DNA of 64,000 nt from Dyadobacter fermentans DSM 18053 (GCF_000023125.1 NC_013037.1:4007501-4071500); one strand, 5' to 3'. Shown: positions 1 to 9,287, counted from the first letter of the stretch. The notes: generated by a model not told the origin, from the sequence alone. Numbers and translations are program-made.

Positions 1-768
1 GTCGTGAATGCTCAAACCGATACCACCGGCCGACTGCGAAATCAATGCGCAGTTTTTAAGGGTATCATAAATACCATTGATGCTGTCCTCCTTCATCGTG
101 AGCAGGAAGCACGACGACATTTGCGGCTTCGGGGTACCTGCATTGAACAGCGTAGGCGTCGCATGCGTAAACCATTTTTCCGAAAGCAAATGGTAGGTTT
201 CAATCGCCGCCTGCACGTCCTCCTGGTGAATTCCGATCGCCACGCGCATGAGCATATGCTGCGGACGCTCGACAATTTTTCCCTCAACTTTCAGTAAATA
301 CGACTTTTCGAGGGTTTTATAGCCGAAATAATCGTAGGAATAGTCGCGGTCATATATAATAGTAGAGTCGAGCAGCGATGCATTCTGGCGGATTACCTCG
401 TAAACCTCGCGGGAGATCAACGACGCATTCTCGCCGGTTTTGGAATCTATATATGTATAAAGACGCTTCATCGTAGCCGAAAACGACTTCAATGTGTTCT
501 TATGAAGGTTCGAGATAGCGACGCGGGCAGCCAGGATCGCATAGTCCGGGTGCTTGGTGGTCATGGAAGCTGCGGTTTCGGCAGCGAGGTTATCCAGCTC
601 GGCGGTAGTAACGCCGTCGTAAATACCGGAAACAACCTTCTTGGCTACTTCCACGGGTTGGACGTACGTGGCGTCGAGCCCGTAGCTCAATTTCTCGATA
701 CGGGCGGTCACCTTGTCGAATTTCACGGATTCGCGGCGGCCGTCACGCTTTATGACATACATAGACAT
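1..768 (-). CDS. nrdA: Ribonucleoside-diphosphate reductase, large subunit (N-terminal part)
   Basis: This is the first 256 codons of the class I ribonucleotide reductase alpha chain, which reduces ribonucleoside diphosphates to deoxyribonucleotides in the cytoplasm. The C-terminal two thirds lie outside the window. Residues 1 to about 95 form an ATP-cone (start [15 protein letters not shown]), the allosteric activity domain. The catalytic domain begins after it, with the redox-active cysteine at C220 in the motif QMSSCFLL. The first ATG is at 766-768; a second in-frame ATG lies two codons later. No Shine-Dalgarno sequence is visible, as is usual in Bacteroidota. The partner beta subunit is not adjacent but about 29 kb away at 29755. 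Confidence 0.95.
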   Translation of the reverse strand, partial: MSMYVIKRDGRRESVKFDKVTARIEKLSYGLDATYVQPVEVAKKVVSGIYDGVTTAELDNLAAETAASMTTKHPDYAILAARVAISNLHKNTLKSFSATMKRLYTYIDSKTGENASLISREVYEVIRQNASLLDSTIIYDRDYSYDYFGYKTLEKSYLLKVEGKIVERPQHMLMRVAIGIHQEDVQAAIETYHLLSEKWFTHATPTLFNAGTPKPQMSSCFLLTMKEDSINGIYDTLKNCALISQSAGGIGLSIHD

Positions 769-1189
769 AGTAATGTGGTGTTAGATAGAACGTTAGTGAT
801 GTATATTGTTGGGATTGCAATGGAAGATGCACTTGAAAAATCTCTTGAAGTAACGTTAAATTGTTCACAAACGCAACGGGAAATTTCACCTGAAAACCGG
901 CTTTAACGCCATAATCCAAATTACTAAATTGTTAAGAAACTAATAACCAGATGTTTCCAGAAAATTGAATCTACGAAAATTTTTTAGGCAAAATGAGATT
1001 CAAAAATTTGCAAACATTTTTAGAAAAAATTTTCCATCAAAATCCTAAAATTCATAATTATAAACTGAAAATCAAGTCATTAAAAGTTATCAACTATTTA
1101 GATTTAATCTAAACTTGTAAACTTTGCAAACAGAGACACCTGACATTCATCCATAAAAATTCAACTGACAGACGCTAAACAATATAATT
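769..1189. other. Divergent intergenic region, AT-rich
   Basis: This is 421 bases between divergent nrdA and the sugar isomerase-like gene. The half from about 900 on is very AT-rich with A and T runs. A near-match to the Bacteroidota -7 box (TAAACTTTG, one base too long in the spacer) ends around 1125 in plus orientation. I found no convincing NrdR box and no credible ORF. Confidence 0.5.
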
Positions 1190-2101
1190 ATGAGCACAAT
1201 TATCGAACAGGCCGATCGCCGGACATTTCTCAAAACGACCTCCGGGCTTGTAGCAGGCCTCGCGATGGGCGGGTCGCTCACAGAAGCCATGGCCAAAGCT
1301 GCCGGAAACGCAGCCTACAACATTCCGCTGGGTGTGTATGCAGCTTACGACAAAGCCGACTTTTTGCGCAAATCGGGGTGTGCATATATTGAAGAATCCG
1401 TGGGCGGCTTCCTGATCCCGAAGGACGGCGACGCCGGCTATGAGAAAAACCTGACACAATTGAAACAGGAGCATTTCCCCATCAAATCGTACGTGATCCT
1501 GCTTCCGGCCAGCCTGAAAACGCTTGGCCCTGAGGCAAATCACGAAGCAATTCTGCAACGGACCGAAACCGTGCTGAAACGCGCCAAAGAATGCGCTTCT
1601 CAGTTTGTGGTATTCGGTAGTGGTGGTTCAAGAATCATTCCAGAAGGCTTCGATAAGGCCAAAGCGAAGGCACAGCACATTGAGCTAACCCAAAAAATGG
1701 CCCCCATGGCCGAGAAATACGGCATTACCATCGCCGTGGAGCCGCTGAACCGCGGGGAAACGAACTTCATCAACAGCCTGGCCGAGGGCGTCGAGATCAT
1801 AGACGCCGTGAAAAGCCCTCGCGTGAAGCTGCTTTGCGATATATACCATATGCTGGTGGAGGACGAGCCTGCGTCGGAGATCGTTAAATATGGCAAGCAC
1901 ATTGTGCATTGCCACATCGCCGAGAAGGCAAAACGCACACCGCCGGGCGTGGCAGGCGACGATTTCCGCCCCTATCTGGCTGCATTGAAGAAGATCGGTT
2001 ACAAGGGCGGACTTTCCATCGAATGCTTCGTGTACACCGACTTTGAAAAGGAAGCGAAGCGCGGCGTGGAGGTGCTCAAACAGCAACTCAGTGAAGTTTA
2101 G
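1190..2101 (+). CDS. Sugar phosphate isomerase/epimerase-like TIM-barrel protein, Tat-exported
   Basis: The 303-residue protein has a Tat signal (DRRTFLKTTSG followed by a hydrophobic stretch and an Ala-rich cleavage region near residue 30), so it should be exported folded to the periplasm. The body is a xylose-isomerase-like TIM barrel of the hydroxypyruvate isomerase/tagatose epimerase group. Likely divalent-metal ligands are the Glu of AVEPLNRGE, the Asp and His of LLCDIYHM, the His of HCHIAEK and the Glu of SIECFV. The substrate cannot be read from sequence. It stands alone, followed by a separate promoter for L31. Confidence 0.8.
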   Translation: MSTIIEQADRRTFLKTTSGLVAGLAMGGSLTEAMAKAAGNAAYNIPLGVYAAYDKADFLRKSGCAYIEESVGGFLIPKDGDAGYEKNLTQLKQEHFPIKSYVILLPASLKTLGPEANHEAILQRTETVLKRAKECASQFVVFGSGGSRIIPEGFDKAKAKAQHIELTQKMAPMAEKYGITIAVEPLNRGETNFINSLAEGVEIIDAVKSPRVKLLCDIYHMLVEDEPASEIVKYGKHIVHCHIAEKAKRTPPGVAGDDFRPYLAALKKIGYKGGLSIECFVYTDFEKEAKRGVEVLKQQLSEV

Positions 2102-2155
2102 CGCATTAATTTTTGGTGTATTGCATTAATATTAAAAAAGATAGCGCGCGGATGC

Positions 2156-2186
2156 TTGATTTACAAATCTGGATTTTTTACTTTTG
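2156..2186 (+). promoter_or_regulatory. Bacteroidota-type promoter of rpmE2
   Basis: A -33 TTG at 2156-2158 and a perfect -7 box TACTTTTG (TAnnTTTG) at 2179-2186 are separated by 20 bases. The start codon of L31 lies 45 bases downstream. The layout matches the sigma-ABfr consensus known from Bacteroides. Confidence 0.65.
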
Positions 2187-2231
2187 CAATCCTTTTGGAA
2201 ATCGTATAGAAACAAATAATACCATATACCA

Positions 2232-2474
2232 ATGAAAAAAGATATTCATCCCAATTACAGAGAAGTAGTTTTCTGGGATCTATCAAGCGACTTTAAATTC
2301 ATTACTCGCTCAACCATAGAAACTTCTGAAAACATCACATGGGAAGACGGCAAGACCTACCCTGTGTACAAAGTCGAGGTTTCTTCGCAGTCACACCCTT
2401 TCTACACTGGTAAAAACGTACTGGTTGACACTGCCGGTCGCGTTGACAAGTTCAGAAAGCGTTACGGAAAATAA
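2232..2474 (+). CDS. rpmE2: 50S ribosomal protein L31 type B
   Basis: The 80-residue protein begins [14 protein letters not shown], the hallmark of bacterial L31, and carries the usual [24 protein letters not shown] tail motifs. It lacks the CxxC zinc-binding cysteines of type A L31, so it is the zinc-independent type B form, a component of the large ribosomal subunit. The gene is a single transcription unit, with its own promoter at 2156-2186 and a strong intrinsic terminator at 2536-2579. Confidence 0.96.
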   Translation: MKKDIHPNYREVVFWDLSSDFKFITRSTIETSENITWEDGKTYPVYKVEVSSQSHPFYTGKNVLVDTAGRVDKFRKRYGK

Positions 2475-2535
2475 GCAGCGCTTACGGCGTACACCTGCGT
2501 GGTCGAACACAGCGGGCGCACGAAAAAATATAGCG

Positions 2536-2579
2536 GCAGTCTCCCGACAAATATGCTCGGGAGACTGCTTCTTTTTTTG
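2536..2579 (+). terminator. Rho-independent terminator after rpmE2
   Basis: Perfect 12-base arms at 2536-2547 and 2557-2568 (GCAGTCTCCCGA and its complement) enclose a 9-base loop. They are followed by TTCTTTTTTT. Confidence 0.9.
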
Positions 2580-2631
2580 CCGTAACCAATAAAATGCCCG
2601 AACTTTGGCGTGCACATACGCTTTTTGAAAC

Positions 2632-3825
2632 ATGCCAGATATTATTCTGTTCGACGATCCAACGCTTAGAATACAACTTTTACCTTTTACATACACCAGA
2701 CCTGTCGCCGGCATCCGCTGCGGCATTCATACACTGGCCGAAAAGTGGGCCGACAGGTGCCATTCCCCGGTTTCGTTCCAAACCGAAGCTTACCTCACAC
2801 AGAAATACCCGCAGCATGCTTCCGATGATAACCTGTATATCAACGGCGCATTATGTCCCGATGAGCATTTAGCAGGCATCGTAAAAGGATTACCCTACGG
2901 CAATGCACTCGTGTCAAAACAGGGCGAAGTCCTCGCCGTGCGCACGCACGCGGCGTGGCATGCACAGGAAGGCACGAATCGCCTTTCGGCGGTTACCTAT
3001 GAAGAACCTTTCACGATGATCCGGAATGTGTGGGACATTTTCGGTCAGAACGGTGCACAAATCAAAGCCGATTACGAACGCATTGTGTCCATTCGGAAAT
3101 CGGTAGGTGTCAGTGATCCGTTCACGCATTGTTACAAACCTGAAAATGTCTTTATTGAGGAAGGAGCGGTAATCAAAGCATCCATTCTGAATGCGGAAAA
3201 CGGCCCGATTTACATTGGCAGGAATGCGCTGATCCAGGAAGGTTCAATGATCCAGGGACCGTTTGCGATCGGCGAAAGCGGCGTTCTGGCGCAAGGGACA
3301 AAGATACGGCCAAACACGACCGTCGGGCCGTTTTCGAAAGTCGGCGGTGAAGTGAGCAATTGTGTGGTGTTTGGTTATAGTAACAAGGGCCACGATGGCT
3401 ACCTGGGCAATTCGGTTTTGGGAGAATGGTGTAACCTTGGGGCTAATACCAATAATTCGAACCTCAAAAACGACCATACGAACGTGAAGTTGCATAGCTA
3501 CGCCGTTAATGCATTGGCTGACACTGGTTTAATGTTCTGCGGGCTAATGATGGGCGATTATTCCAAGGCAGGAATTTCGACCATGTTCAACACTGGCACC
3601 GTTGTAGGCGTAAGTGTAAATGTGTTTGGCGCTGGATTTCAGGCCAAACACGTACCATCGTTCTCCTGGGGCGGTGCAGCCGAGGGCTATTGCGACTATC
3701 GCTTCGAAAAGGCCATAGCAGTGGCCAACGACACAGTGAGCCGCCGCGGCGTCGCATTCGGGCAGGCGGAAGAGGACATTATGCGTGCAGTTTTGGAACA
3801 AACGCAATACCAGCGCAGCCAATAG
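2632..3825 (+). CDS. GlmU-like sugar nucleotidyltransferase/acetyltransferase
   Basis: The 397-residue protein matches the Bacteroidota GlmU-like family, annotated as putative UDP-N-acetylglucosamine diphosphorylase/glucosamine-1-phosphate N-acetyltransferase. The N-terminal region (about 1-160) is a divergent nucleotidyltransferase fold beginning MPDIILFDD, with RPVAGIRCG in place of the canonical pyrophosphorylase loop. Residues about 165-350 have hexapeptide spacing typical of a left-handed beta helix (GPIYIGRNALIQEGSMIQGP and similar). The likely role is UDP-GlcNAc supply for cell wall synthesis. It precedes holB by 33 bases and could be cotranscribed with it. Confidence 0.82.
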   Translation: MPDIILFDDPTLRIQLLPFTYTRPVAGIRCGIHTLAEKWADRCHSPVSFQTEAYLTQKYPQHASDDNLYINGALCPDEHLAGIVKGLPYGNALVSKQGEVLAVRTHAAWHAQEGTNRLSAVTYEEPFTMIRNVWDIFGQNGAQIKADYERIVSIRKSVGVSDPFTHCYKPENVFIEEGAVIKASILNAENGPIYIGRNALIQEGSMIQGPFAIGESGVLAQGTKIRPNTTVGPFSKVGGEVSNCVVFGYSNKGHDGYLGNSVLGEWCNLGANTNNSNLKNDHTNVKLHSYAVNALADTGLMFCGLMMGDYSKAGISTMFNTGTVVGVSVNVFGAGFQAKHVPSFSWGGAAEGYCDYRFEKAIAVANDTVSRRGVAFGQAEEDIMRAVLEQTQYQRSQ

Positions 3826-3858
3826 GCATCTTTACCCAATATTAATTGATTTAAAATC

Positions 3859-4977
3859 GTGCTTTTCAGAGATATTCCGGGACTTGAAAATATCAAATCG
3901 ACGCTCCGGCGCTCGGTCCGGAACAGCCATTTGGCCCATGCGCAGTTGTTCGACTACCCTGCCGGCGGGGCTGGCCTGGCCATGGCGCTCGCATTCTCTA
4001 CCTACATCAACTGCGAAAACCGGAATGATGACGACGCCTGCGGCACCTGCGCCTCCTGCGTGAAAATGAGCAAGCTCGTCCACCCCGATTTTCACTTTAT
4101 ATTCCCCATCGCCACTTCCAAGAAGGTGGATGGCAAAAACAGCGAGGCATTCCTGCCACTTTGCCGCTCGTTTTTGCTGGATAACCCCTACCGCGTCCTC
4201 CCCGACTGGCTCGACCACATTGGCGCGGATAACAAGCAGGGCAACATTTCGGTGGAAGAAGCGCGCGGGATTTTGCGCAAATTGTCCGTGAAAGCCTATG
4301 AAGGCGAATACAAAATCCTGCTCATCTGGAAGCCCGATATCATGAACGCGGCCTCTTCCAATGCAATCCTGAAAATTCTGGAAGAGCCGCCTGAAAAGAC
4401 ATTGTTCCTCCTCGTAAGCGACCAGTCCGACAAATTGCTCACCACCATCATCTCCCGCACGCAGCGCATTACCATTCCGGCATTCAGCGATTCGGAAATC
4501 AAATCCTACCTGAAACAGCAGGAAGTGAGCGACGCGGTGGCCAATCAGGTCGCATTTCTGTCCGACGGCAACATGGCTGAGGCATTGAAACTCGTTCAGG
4601 AAGAGCAGGATGACCGCTCGGCGTGGTTCGCCGACTGGATGCGGTCGTCCTACAAATTCGACGTGGCGCATCTGGTGAAACTTGCCGATAGCTACGACGT
4701 GATGAGTAAGGAAAAGCAAAAAGGCCTGCTTGAATATGCATTGCGGCTGTTCAGGGATATGCTTGTATGGAGCCACGGCGCTGGCGAGCTTTTGCGCGTT
4801 CCGCAGGAAGAGCTTACATTCGTGCAGAATTTTTCCAAAACCGTCAATTTTGAATCGCTGGAAAGGATGATCGGGGAAGTGAATACGGCCTATTACCACA
4901 TTGAGCGCAATGTGCGGGCCAAAATGGTGTTTCTGGACCTGTCGCTAACGGTCGGCCAGTTTTTCCAGCGCCGATGA
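3859..4977 (+). CDS. holB: DNA polymerase III subunit delta-prime
   Basis: The 372-residue AAA+ clamp-loader protein starts with GTG (MLFRDIPGLENIKSTLRR). The P-loop region around residues 35-45 (PAGGAGLAMALAF) is degenerate, as is normal for delta-prime, which does not hydrolyse ATP. A zinc module with Cys residues in CGTCASCVKM follows, then the sensor-1-like ISRTQRI (SRT) motif. With delta and the tau/gamma subunits it loads the beta clamp at the replication fork. The ATG of the next gene overlaps its TGA by four bases, suggesting coupled translation. Confidence 0.92.
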   Translation: MLFRDIPGLENIKSTLRRSVRNSHLAHAQLFDYPAGGAGLAMALAFSTYINCENRNDDDACGTCASCVKMSKLVHPDFHFIFPIATSKKVDGKNSEAFLPLCRSFLLDNPYRVLPDWLDHIGADNKQGNISVEEARGILRKLSVKAYEGEYKILLIWKPDIMNAASSNAILKILEEPPEKTLFLLVSDQSDKLLTTIISRTQRITIPAFSDSEIKSYLKQQEVSDAVANQVAFLSDGNMAEALKLVQEEQDDRSAWFADWMRSSYKFDVAHLVKLADSYDVMSKEKQKGLLEYALRLFRDMLVWSHGAGELLRVPQEELTFVQNFSKTVNFESLERMIGEVNTAYYHIERNVRAKMVFLDLSLTVGQFFQRR

Positions 4978-5432
4978 AGCGCCCTTTGGAAATTATCGGC
5001 GCGACCGATGTGGCGGATTTGCCCGAGCTCGGCTGGCATCATGTGCCCGTCAGGGTAGATTCCGGCGCGGCTACTTCGGCCATTCATTGCTCGCGTGTGA
5101 AACTGGTGGAAAAAGAAGGCATTAAAGAACTCCACGTGTACCTCGACGCCAAGCGCGGAGCACCTCAACATTTCTTTATAGTAACCGATTTCAAAGAGAC
5201 CGTCGTCCGCAATTCCTTCGGAAAAGAGGAAAAACGCTTTGTGATCAAAACACCAATCCGGCTTTTCGGCCGAAAAATACGTACCGAATTTTCGCTGGCC
5301 AACCGGCAAAAAATGAGTTATCCCATACTACTAGGGCGAAAATTGCTCAAAAACAGATTCATTGTCGATGTTTCGAAGAAGAATCTGTCCGCGGCACGAC
5401 ATTCGCTGACACCAACTCGTTCCCAAAATTAA
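4974..5432 (+). CDS. RimB-like retropepsin-type protease (RimK-associated, annotated ATP-dependent zinc protease)
   Basis: The 152-residue protein belongs to the RimB/Zn_protease family (PF05618). The signature VDSGAATSAIH at residues about 24-34 is the D-S/T-G-A active-site loop of retropepsin-like aspartyl proteases, and PILLGRKLLKNRFIVDVSK is the conserved C-terminal part. Family members are usually encoded beside rimK; in Pseudomonas RimB acts with RimK on polyglutamylated ribosomal protein S6. Here it overlaps holB by 4 bases and precedes rimK by 54 bases. The last 12 or so residues are not conserved. The historical zinc-protease label is probably inaccurate. Confidence 0.82.
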   Translation: MKRPLEIIGATDVADLPELGWHHVPVRVDSGAATSAIHCSRVKLVEKEGIKELHVYLDAKRGAPQHFFIVTDFKETVVRNSFGKEEKRFVIKTPIRLFGRKIRTEFSLANRQKMSYPILLGRKLLKNRFIVDVSKKNLSAARHSLTPTRSQN

Positions 5433-5486
5433 CCAGGATCACCCGGCGCAAAGCCCAGATCAACCTCCATTTTTTCTAAGCATTTT

Positions 5487-6389
5487 ATGAAAATCGCCGT
5501 ATTATCCACCAATCCGGACCTGTATTCGACCAGGCGCCTGGTGGAGGCTATCAATCAAAAGGGACACGAAGCGGTTGTGATCGATCATGTCAAATGCTCC
5601 GTCATGATCGAAGGCGGCAAGCCCACCATTTTTTACAAAGGCAAGTCCGTCGCCGGCATCGACGCCGCCATTCCGCGGATCGGCACGTCGGTGAATGCAT
5701 TTGGCTGCGCGGTCGTGCGGCAGTTGGAGCTGATGAAGGTTTTCACGACCGTCAAGTCGCAGGCTATTCTACGCTCGCGCGACAAGCTGCGCAGCATGCA
5801 GGTGCTCGCGAAGGCCGGTATCGACATTCCAAAAACCGTCATCGCCAAAAACCCAGCGCAGGTCAACGAGCTCATTCACCTCGTAGGTGGCCCGCCGGTG
5901 GTGATCAAGCTGCTCGAAGGCACGCAGGGCGTGGGCGTCGTTCTGGCCGAAACCATTAAAGCCGCCAAATCGACCATTGAGGCATTTTACGGGCTAAAAG
6001 CCAACTTCCTCATCCAGGAATACATTGCCGAATCCAAAGGCGCCGACATCCGCGCATTCGTGATCGGGAACAAGGTGATAGCCGCTATGAAACGCCAGGG
6101 CGCCGAGGGCGATTTCCGCTCCAACCTTCACCGCGGCGGCTCCGGGTGTATGATTGATCTTTCTCCCGAAGAAGAGCAAACAGCCATAGCGGCCGCCAAG
6201 GCACTGGGCGTCAAAATCGCGGGGGTGGATATGCTGCAATCGGCACGCGGACCGCTGGTAATGGAGGTCAATTCCTCACCAGGGCTGAGAGGCATTGAGG
6301 AGGTGAGCGGCCTTGACATTGCGTCGATGATCGTGGCCTATATTGAGGATAAAATCGTTACCGATGAAGGGGATACGGTGGGGGTTTGA
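5487..6389 (+). CDS. rimK: RimK-type ATP-grasp alpha-L-glutamate ligase
   Basis: The 300-residue ATP-grasp enzyme closely matches RimK, which adds glutamates to the C-terminus of ribosomal protein S6. Visible landmarks are the N-terminal [18 protein letters not shown], the AIPRIG motif, the conserved [17 protein letters not shown], the ATP-grasp lysine in [14 protein letters not shown] (glycine-rich loop), and the metal-binding [14 protein letters not shown]. The RimB-like protease lies directly upstream, so both halves of a glutamylation/proteolysis module are present. The stop codon lies within the first unit of a tandem octamer repeat. Confidence 0.93.
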   Translation: MKIAVLSTNPDLYSTRRLVEAINQKGHEAVVIDHVKCSVMIEGGKPTIFYKGKSVAGIDAAIPRIGTSVNAFGCAVVRQLELMKVFTTVKSQAILRSRDKLRSMQVLAKAGIDIPKTVIAKNPAQVNELIHLVGGPPVVIKLLEGTQGVGVVLAETIKAAKSTIEAFYGLKANFLIQEYIAESKGADIRAFVIGNKVIAAMKRQGAEGDFRSNLHRGGSGCMIDLSPEEEQTAIAAAKALGVKIAGVDMLQSARGPLVMEVNSSPGLRGIEEVSGLDIASMIVAYIEDKIVTDEGDTVGV

Positions 6390-6482
6390 ATGATTGAATG
6401 AGTGAATGAGTGAATGAGTGAATGTGCGAATGAGTTAATGACCGGGTCGCCGGTGCGATGAATGAGTGAATGATTGAATGAG
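6387..6482. repeat. Degenerate octamer tandem repeat (TGAATGAG)
   Basis: Seven units of 8 bases run from 6387 to 6442. Three are exact TGAATGAG and the others differ at one to three positions. A GC-rich 16-base interruption follows, then three more units at 6459-6482. The first unit contains the rimK stop codon. The array lies between the 3' ends of two convergent genes. Confidence 0.9.
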
Positions 6483-6517
6483 TGGGTGGCGGAGCGGTGG
6501 AGTGGATATGGGTTTGG

Positions 6518-7597
6518 CTAGAAATCTACGGGGACTGTGATTTCGGGGAGTAGCCTTTCCAGGTTGTTGAGTGATTTGCGGATGTTGGCTTCCATTTTTT
6601 CCTTTTCGAGCAGCCTGAAAATGAGCTGTTTCCAGGCATTTTTTTTCAGATAGTATTCCAAACTGAGCCGCGTGCGGGTATCGCTCAGCTTTTCGAGCAC
6701 GAAATAGAGCGAGCCCGTCAGCTTTTCGTCGGTTTCACTGAAAACCACCCGTGAATCGGGATCGTAAGTAAAACCGCTGGCGTAAAGGATCGCCTCGCCG
6801 TCCTCGCGCACGCACCGGTGACGCGACCCCAGGCTGGGCAGGAAATGATCGAGTTCTTCAATGTATTTCACCCCCTCCTGCCAGCGATGACGGAGGTCGA
6901 GATGCCCGGCTGTGAAAAAGATTTTCTTGATATCCGCCTCGAAATCCTTCGACACGGTGAGCATCTTCACTTTTGAGGTGGGTTCGAGGACGGGTGCTTC
7001 GTAAGGTGGAATACTGTCTTTCAGCGCGCCGATCTGGGTGTATTCAAATGGGATCTGTTCATTCTCGGTCGTTTTCGAGCCGGGGTACCACGTCATCCAT
7101 TCGGTAAAGCCGTTTGGCTTTTGCCCGTTCAGCAAATTTTGCGTCACCAGCCAGTATTCGTGCTGATCAATATCGTTTTTCAACAACTGGTGCGCGACGA
7201 TAATGTCCTTGCCGATCAGTTTTTTGAAGTTTTTGACCTGATAGGTCGTGAATTCTCCATAATGCGCAACCACTTTCAGCGTGAGGTTCACAGCCGAAAT
7301 GCAGGCTTTGCATTGGCAGAAACGGCGGTTATCATACGCAATCAGGTATTTGTGGAAATCGCAGAACATCTTTTCCACTTGCCGGTACAGCACTTCGAGC
7401 TGCGGCGCCTGCCCGAATTTGAAAAACAGGATCGCATCGCCCTCAATTTCTGAGATTTCGAGGCCAATCTGATTCGCATTCACCAGCGTTTCGAGCAGCT
7501 CCTGGATAATCTGCCGCCCATGTTCGATCTCGGTTTCATGCATAAACCGCGTAAACCCGCTGATATCGGGGATGAAGATAAGGCCCTTATTTTCCAT
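6518..7597 (-). CDS. DUF2652 protein, class III nucleotide-cyclase-like domain
   Basis: The 359-residue cytoplasmic protein is of the DUF2652 family. Its N-terminal 150 residues resemble the class III nucleotidyl cyclase fold: IPDISGFTRFM near residue 11 and EIEGDAILFF near residue 54 place aspartates where cyclases bind two metals. A cysteine cluster (FCQCKACISAV) lies near residue 95. The C-terminal 140 residues look like an SRPBCC-type ligand-binding fold, by their pattern of long strands. Whether it makes a cyclic nucleotide is unknown, as substrate-specifying residues cannot be assigned with confidence. It is divergent from hemC. Confidence 0.75.
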   Translation of the reverse strand: MENKGLIFIPDISGFTRFMHETEIEHGRQIIQELLETLVNANQIGLEISEIEGDAILFFKFGQAPQLEVLYRQVEKMFCDFHKYLIAYDNRRFCQCKACISAVNLTLKVVAHYGEFTTYQVKNFKKLIGKDIIVAHQLLKNDIDQHEYWLVTQNLLNGQKPNGFTEWMTWYPGSKTTENEQIPFEYTQIGALKDSIPPYEAPVLEPTSKVKMLTVSKDFEADIKKIFFTAGHLDLRHRWQEGVKYIEELDHFLPSLGSRHRCVREDGEAILYASGFTYDPDSRVVFSETDEKLTGSLYFVLEKLSDTRTRLSLEYYLKKNAWKQLIFRLLEKEKMEANIRKSLNNLERLLPEITVPVDF

Positions 7598-7756
7598 GGT
7601 GCTGAAGTTGATGGTGTTAATTTACGGGGAATTTCTGAGGGATTGATGTAGATGCCCGCAAACGAATCCTGGAACTCTAACATTTCACTCGGCGGTTTCC
7701 CAGTTAAGGCCTAACTTCGCCGTTGAATTGACATTCGTTCAGGATCATTAACAATC

Positions 7757-8680
7757 ATGCATATAAAAATAGGAACCCGCGGGAGCAAGCTGGCACTTTG
7801 GCAGGCGTATTATGTCGAAGAATTGTTGCAGCGAGGCGGTGTGGAAACGGAAATCGTTATCATTGAAACCAAAGGCGATAAAATTCTCGACCGGTCGCTT
7901 TCAAAAATCGGAAGCAAAGGCGTGTTTACCGAAGAGCTGGAAGATCAGCTCCGCAGCGGCGACATTGATATTGCCGTGCATAGCGCCAAAGACCTGCAAT
8001 CGCATCTCGATGACGCATTCGAAATCATCGCTTTCACCGAACGCGAGCAGGCGAACGACGTTCTGGTAAGCCACGATACGACATTATCCCTTAAAAGCGG
8101 CGAATCGTTTACAGTGGGAACATCGTCCACGCGCCGGGTAGCAGTTTTGAAACATTATTACCCGCATATCAAAACGGTAGATATGCGCGGTAACCTGCAA
8201 ACCCGCCTTCGCAAGCTTGAAGAAGGCCAATGTGACGCACTGCTGCTGGCTTTTGCCGGCGTGCACCGGATGGAGTACGACGATAAAATAGCCGAACATT
8301 TGCTCCTCGACGAGTTTACCCCAGCCGTAGGACAGGGCAGCGTGGCCATTGAAACCGCCGTGGCGCTCGATCCCGCAAAGAAAAGCAAGCTCCGCGAGCT
8401 ACTTAACAACGAGCATACCGAAACGTGCCTGCTCGCCGAAAGGGCATTTCTGAAACGTCTTCAGGGCGGTTGCAGCATCCCGGTCTTCGGGATGGCAACG
8501 CTTCACGAAGATGAAATCCGCATGACCGGCGGCATCATCAGCCTCGACGGCACCGAATTGATCCGCAAAACCGAAACCGGCGCCACCGCATTTCCGCAGG
8601 AACTGGGGACCGCATTGGCCGAGGAGTTGCTCGCTGCCGGGGCGGACCGGATTTTACAAACGATCAGGAACCATATCTGA
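7757..8680 (+). CDS. hemC: Hydroxymethylbilane synthase (porphobilinogen deaminase)
   Basis: The 307-residue protein polymerises four porphobilinogens to hydroxymethylbilane in tetrapyrrole synthesis. Landmarks are MHIKIGTRGSKLALWQA at the N-terminus, the catalytic Asp in DIAVHSAKDLQ, arginines in GTSSTRRVAVL and DMRGNLQTRL, and C239 in LQGGCSIPV, which carries the dipyrromethane cofactor. Length is normal for the family. It has its own upstream region, divergent from the DUF2652 gene; other hem genes are not in the window. Confidence 0.96.
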   Translation: MHIKIGTRGSKLALWQAYYVEELLQRGGVETEIVIIETKGDKILDRSLSKIGSKGVFTEELEDQLRSGDIDIAVHSAKDLQSHLDDAFEIIAFTEREQANDVLVSHDTTLSLKSGESFTVGTSSTRRVAVLKHYYPHIKTVDMRGNLQTRLRKLEEGQCDALLLAFAGVHRMEYDDKIAEHLLLDEFTPAVGQGSVAIETAVALDPAKKSKLRELLNNEHTETCLLAERAFLKRLQGGCSIPVFGMATLHEDEIRMTGGIISLDGTELIRKTETGATAFPQELGTALAEELLAAGADRILQTIRNHI

Positions 8681-8779
8681 CTCCCAATATTCATTGGTTG
8701 TCACCGCGAGATAATTCAAAGCTAGACACAACAGAAGTGTAAGTTATCATTGCCGATATCAACATAAAACGATTTGACA

Positions 8780-9241
8780 ATGACAACGAAACATCTTGCT
8801 TACCTAATCATTTGTATATGTCTCATTTGTTGCAAACGCAACGAGTCAGATGATGAACCAGACTTTTCTACGGCATCGAAGCTTATATCCAGGTACCAAT
8901 CGATAGACGATTCTGTTTTTAACATCAGGAGGCAATGGACTATCGAACTTACTGACGTTAACAAGGTAAGATTGATAGAAAATGTAGATGATTTGAATGA
9001 ACAGGGAAAGTCTTTCAAGCGGATCTATGAAGAGATCTCGATTATTAAAGAGGGTAACGTTTACTATCTCAAATTTGAGAACTGCAAAATTGACACTCCG
9101 AACCAGAAAGTATTGCTAGGATTTGCAGCGCTTGATTCCGCAGAGCCAGATGTCCTGATCGCAAAAATTATAATTGAGGATCTAAAAACACATGCATTGC
9201 TACCTAACTGTGCATATGGCACTGTCCTAAAAAAGATTTGA
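8780..9241 (+). CDS. Small predicted lipoprotein of unknown function
   Basis: The 153-residue protein has a short signal peptide (KHLAYLIICICLI) ending in a cysteine pair (LICCKRN), consistent with a lipoprotein anchored in a membrane. I do not recognise the mature part, which is about half polar and contains no obvious domain. I chose ATG 8780 over an in-frame TTG at 8774. The gene is clearly more AT-rich than its neighbours and uses AT-ending codons, which suggests recent acquisition or relaxed selection. It ends in an intrinsic terminator. Confidence 0.6.
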   Translation: MTTKHLAYLIICICLICCKRNESDDEPDFSTASKLISRYQSIDDSVFNIRRQWTIELTDVNKVRLIENVDDLNEQGKSFKRIYEEISIIKEGNVYYLKFENCKIDTPNQKVLLGFAALDSAEPDVLIAKIIIEDLKTHALLPNCAYGTVLKKI

Positions 9242-9249
9242 ATAAGAAT

Positions 9250-9287
9250 GCGAAATGCGAGGTTTACGACCCCGCATTTCGCTTTTT
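9250..9287 (+). terminator. Intrinsic terminator after lipoprotein gene
   Basis: The 10-base perfect arms are GCGAAATGCG at 9250-9259 and its complement at 9273-9282, followed by TTTTT. It lies between convergent genes and may also end the receptor transcript from the other side. Confidence 0.85.

Noticed and set aside
769..900. NrdR box upstream of nrdA
   Set aside because: No palindrome close to the NrdR consensus in a pair with the right spacing was found.
3832..4899. Minus-strand ORF of 355 codons antisense to holB
   Set aside because: holB has clear family motifs on the plus strand; the antisense frame is a composition artefact of GC-rich codons.
6387..6482. CRISPR-like array
   Set aside because: The unit is only 8 bases and continuous without spacers; it is a simple tandem repeat.
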